From Dehalococcoidia bacterium (GTDB lineage Bacteria > Chloroflexota > Dehalococcoidia > Dehalococcoidales > RBG-16-60-22): a DNA stretch of 15,255 nucleotides. A program made the translations under genes and the position numbers. Numbering within the stretch: the stretch's first letter is position 1; every line of letters begins with the position of its first letter. This document shows positions 14,218 to 15,255 of this stretch, piece after piece. The stretch covers positions 1 through 15,255 of the forward strand of contig JABMRL010000056.1 in NCBI GenBank assembly GCA_013202615.1, in the 5' to 3' direction. The notes beneath the pieces are model-generated. The model was not told where the DNA came from, did no database searches, and was given only the letters and a program-made list of their open reading frames with translations.

Positions 14218-15255
14218 ATGGCGTGGGTATTCGGAAGAAGGCGGTTTTTTGTGGGGATGGCAATTGCCCTCCTCTTCGGTGTATTACTTGCTCTAGCTGT
14301 TCATTTCAATCTACTCTATACCCTCCAGCAGCGCAGCAGCGATTTACCTTTTCAAGCCGCCAGCTTAGAGCCGCCGCTGGCGCCTAGCGAAAGTATAGTA
14401 ATTGTCGGCGTTGATGACACGAGTCTTGAGAAATTGGGGCATTTCCCCTCCTGGCCCCGCTCCTACCATGCCGAGCTAATTCAGATACTGACCAAAGCCG
14501 GAGCCAGGGTGATTGTTTTTGATCTCCTTTTCGCTGAGCCAACGCCCGATGATGAAGGGCTGGCCACAGCCATCAAAGATGCCGATAATGTCGTCCTTCC
14601 TGTTATCGGCATTACAATGGGAGCTGATTCCCTGGTAAAACGGCGGTTAACGCAACCCAGTGGCTTTATCAGGCCCATAGCCATCTTAGAACAGGAAGCT
14701 ATAGCACTGGGACACGCCAATGTTTTCCCTGATGCTGATGGTGTGGTTAGAATGATTCCCGTTGTGCTTGGTGAAGGTGGTGATGCTGAGCCGGCACTGG
14801 CTCTGGCCGCGGTGGCCAAATATCTCCGGCGCCCTGAGGTTATGGAGTCTCCGATTAAGAATAACGTGTTGCCCTTTGCCGGACGACATTTACCCGTGGT
14901 TCGTGATAGGAGCTTGCTCATTAACTATATGGATAGCTTGCATGGTGCTTCAGGATTAGCGCGTTTTCACCTCATACCGTTTGTTGATGTAATTGACGGG
15001 GAAATCGACCAGAATGTTTTCAAAGATAAGATGGTGCTTATAGGCGCCACTGCCAGTGGTCTCGGAGATACCTTCTGGACCCCTGTTGGGAAGATGACCG
15101 GGGTTGAAATACACGCTGTGGCCATGCACACCATTCTGAACGGAAATTTCCTTAAGCCTGTCCCTTCGGCAGTCACCATTGCTTCCATACTGGTCCTTTC
15201 GCTTCTCTCCGGGCTGCTAGCCCTCAGCCTTAAATTGCTACAGGCTATACCGCTA
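14218..15255 (+). CDS. CHASE2-domain sensor protein, C-terminus cut by window edge
   Basis: The frame starts at the ATG at 14218 and is still open after 346 codons at the right edge. Residues about 10-32 form an N-terminal membrane helix. An extracytoplasmic CHASE2 domain follows (about 45-322), shown by IVIVGVDDTSLEKLG, WPRSYHAELIQILTKAGARV and FDLLFAEPTPDDEGLA, then GHANVFPDADGVVRMIPV and, near the end, KMVLIGATASGLGDTFWTPV and GVEIHAVAMHTIL. A second hydrophobic segment starts near residue 326. CHASE2 is normally followed by three membrane helices and then an adenylate/guanylate cyclase, GGDEF or histidine kinase domain; which one applies here cannot be told because the gene leaves the window. 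Only a weak ribosome binding site is visible. Confidence 0.88.
   Translation, partial: MAWVFGRRRFFVGMAIALLFGVLLALAVHFNLLYTLQQRSSDLPFQAASLEPPLAPSESIVIVGVDDTSLEKLGHFPSWPRSYHAELIQILTKAGARVIVFDLLFAEPTPDDEGLATAIKDADNVVLPVIGITMGADSLVKRRLTQPSGFIRPIAILEQEAIALGHANVFPDADGVVRMIPVVLGEGGDAEPALALAAVAKYLRRPEVMESPIKNNVLPFAGRHLPVVRDRSLLINYMDSLHGASGLARFHLIPFVDVIDGEIDQNVFKDKMVLIGATASGLGDTFWTPVGKMTGVEIHAVAMHTILNGNFLKPVPSAVTIASILVLSLLSGLLALSLKLLQAIPL

Noticed and set aside
14481..14921. A 146-codon open frame on the minus strand
   Set aside because: It is antisense to the CHASE2 domain, has low-complexity Ser/Thr/Pro composition and shows no family signature.
1..15255. tRNA, rRNA, CRISPR arrays, insertion sequences, phage genes
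   Set aside because: No cloverleaf or rRNA sequence, no regular spacer-repeat array and no transposase or integrase frame was seen. The excisionase-like protein at 13942-14157 has no mobile-element context.

Overview
The window looks like a chromosome segment from an anaerobic bacterium with respiratory metabolism. It carries a selenocysteine-containing molybdenum/tungsten formate dehydrogenase with a quinone-type membrane subunit, and a complete ETF plus membrane ETF:quinone oxidoreductase operon. The HybB/NrfD-like subunit, the EtfBAD arrangement and the overall style fit Chloroflexota of the class Dehalococcoidia. That placement is inference; no rRNA or other taxonomic marker is present. 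GC content is moderate in genes and drops in the intergenic regions, where most of the unexplained structure lies.

Layout, left to right: (1) 1-1940, a two-component system on the minus strand, a NarL-type response regulator followed by a GAF histidine kinase that runs off the left edge. (2) 2145-2339, a 64-residue single-pass membrane protein on the plus strand. (3) 2467-6692, an operon read leftward, etfB-etfA-etfD, which would carry electrons from acyl-CoA-type dehydrogenases (none in view) to the quinone pool. (4) 6954-7421, a universal stress protein with its own consensus promoter. (5) 7555-7806, a second small membrane protein. (6) 8216-13211, an operon read leftward encoding a Tat-exported Sec formate dehydrogenase catalytic subunit, a four-cluster ferredoxin subunit with a membrane anchor, and a HybB-like integral membrane subunit. 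The genes overlap by ATGA. (7) 13344-13514, a third small membrane protein (56 residues) just upstream of fdhA, separated from it by an intrinsic terminator-like hairpin. (8) 13942-14157, a small MerR/excisionase-like DNA-binding protein on the plus strand. (9) 14218 to the right edge, a CHASE2 sensor protein, truncated.

The most unusual signal is the set of three paralogous small membrane proteins (2145-2339, 7555-7806, 13344-13514). They share a core of Trp3, IP-x4-P, W(Y/F)LN and GG. Two of them also share about 95 bp of nearly identical leader DNA, and the third keeps its central motif, GCAGYCNGAAATAAGTA, in the same orientation. These leaders contain heptamers resembling NarL sites, and a NarL-family regulator is encoded beside the third paralog. 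A testable model is that this two-component system co-regulates small membrane accessory proteins for the formate dehydrogenase and nearby electron-transfer units. The proteins' function is unknown to me.
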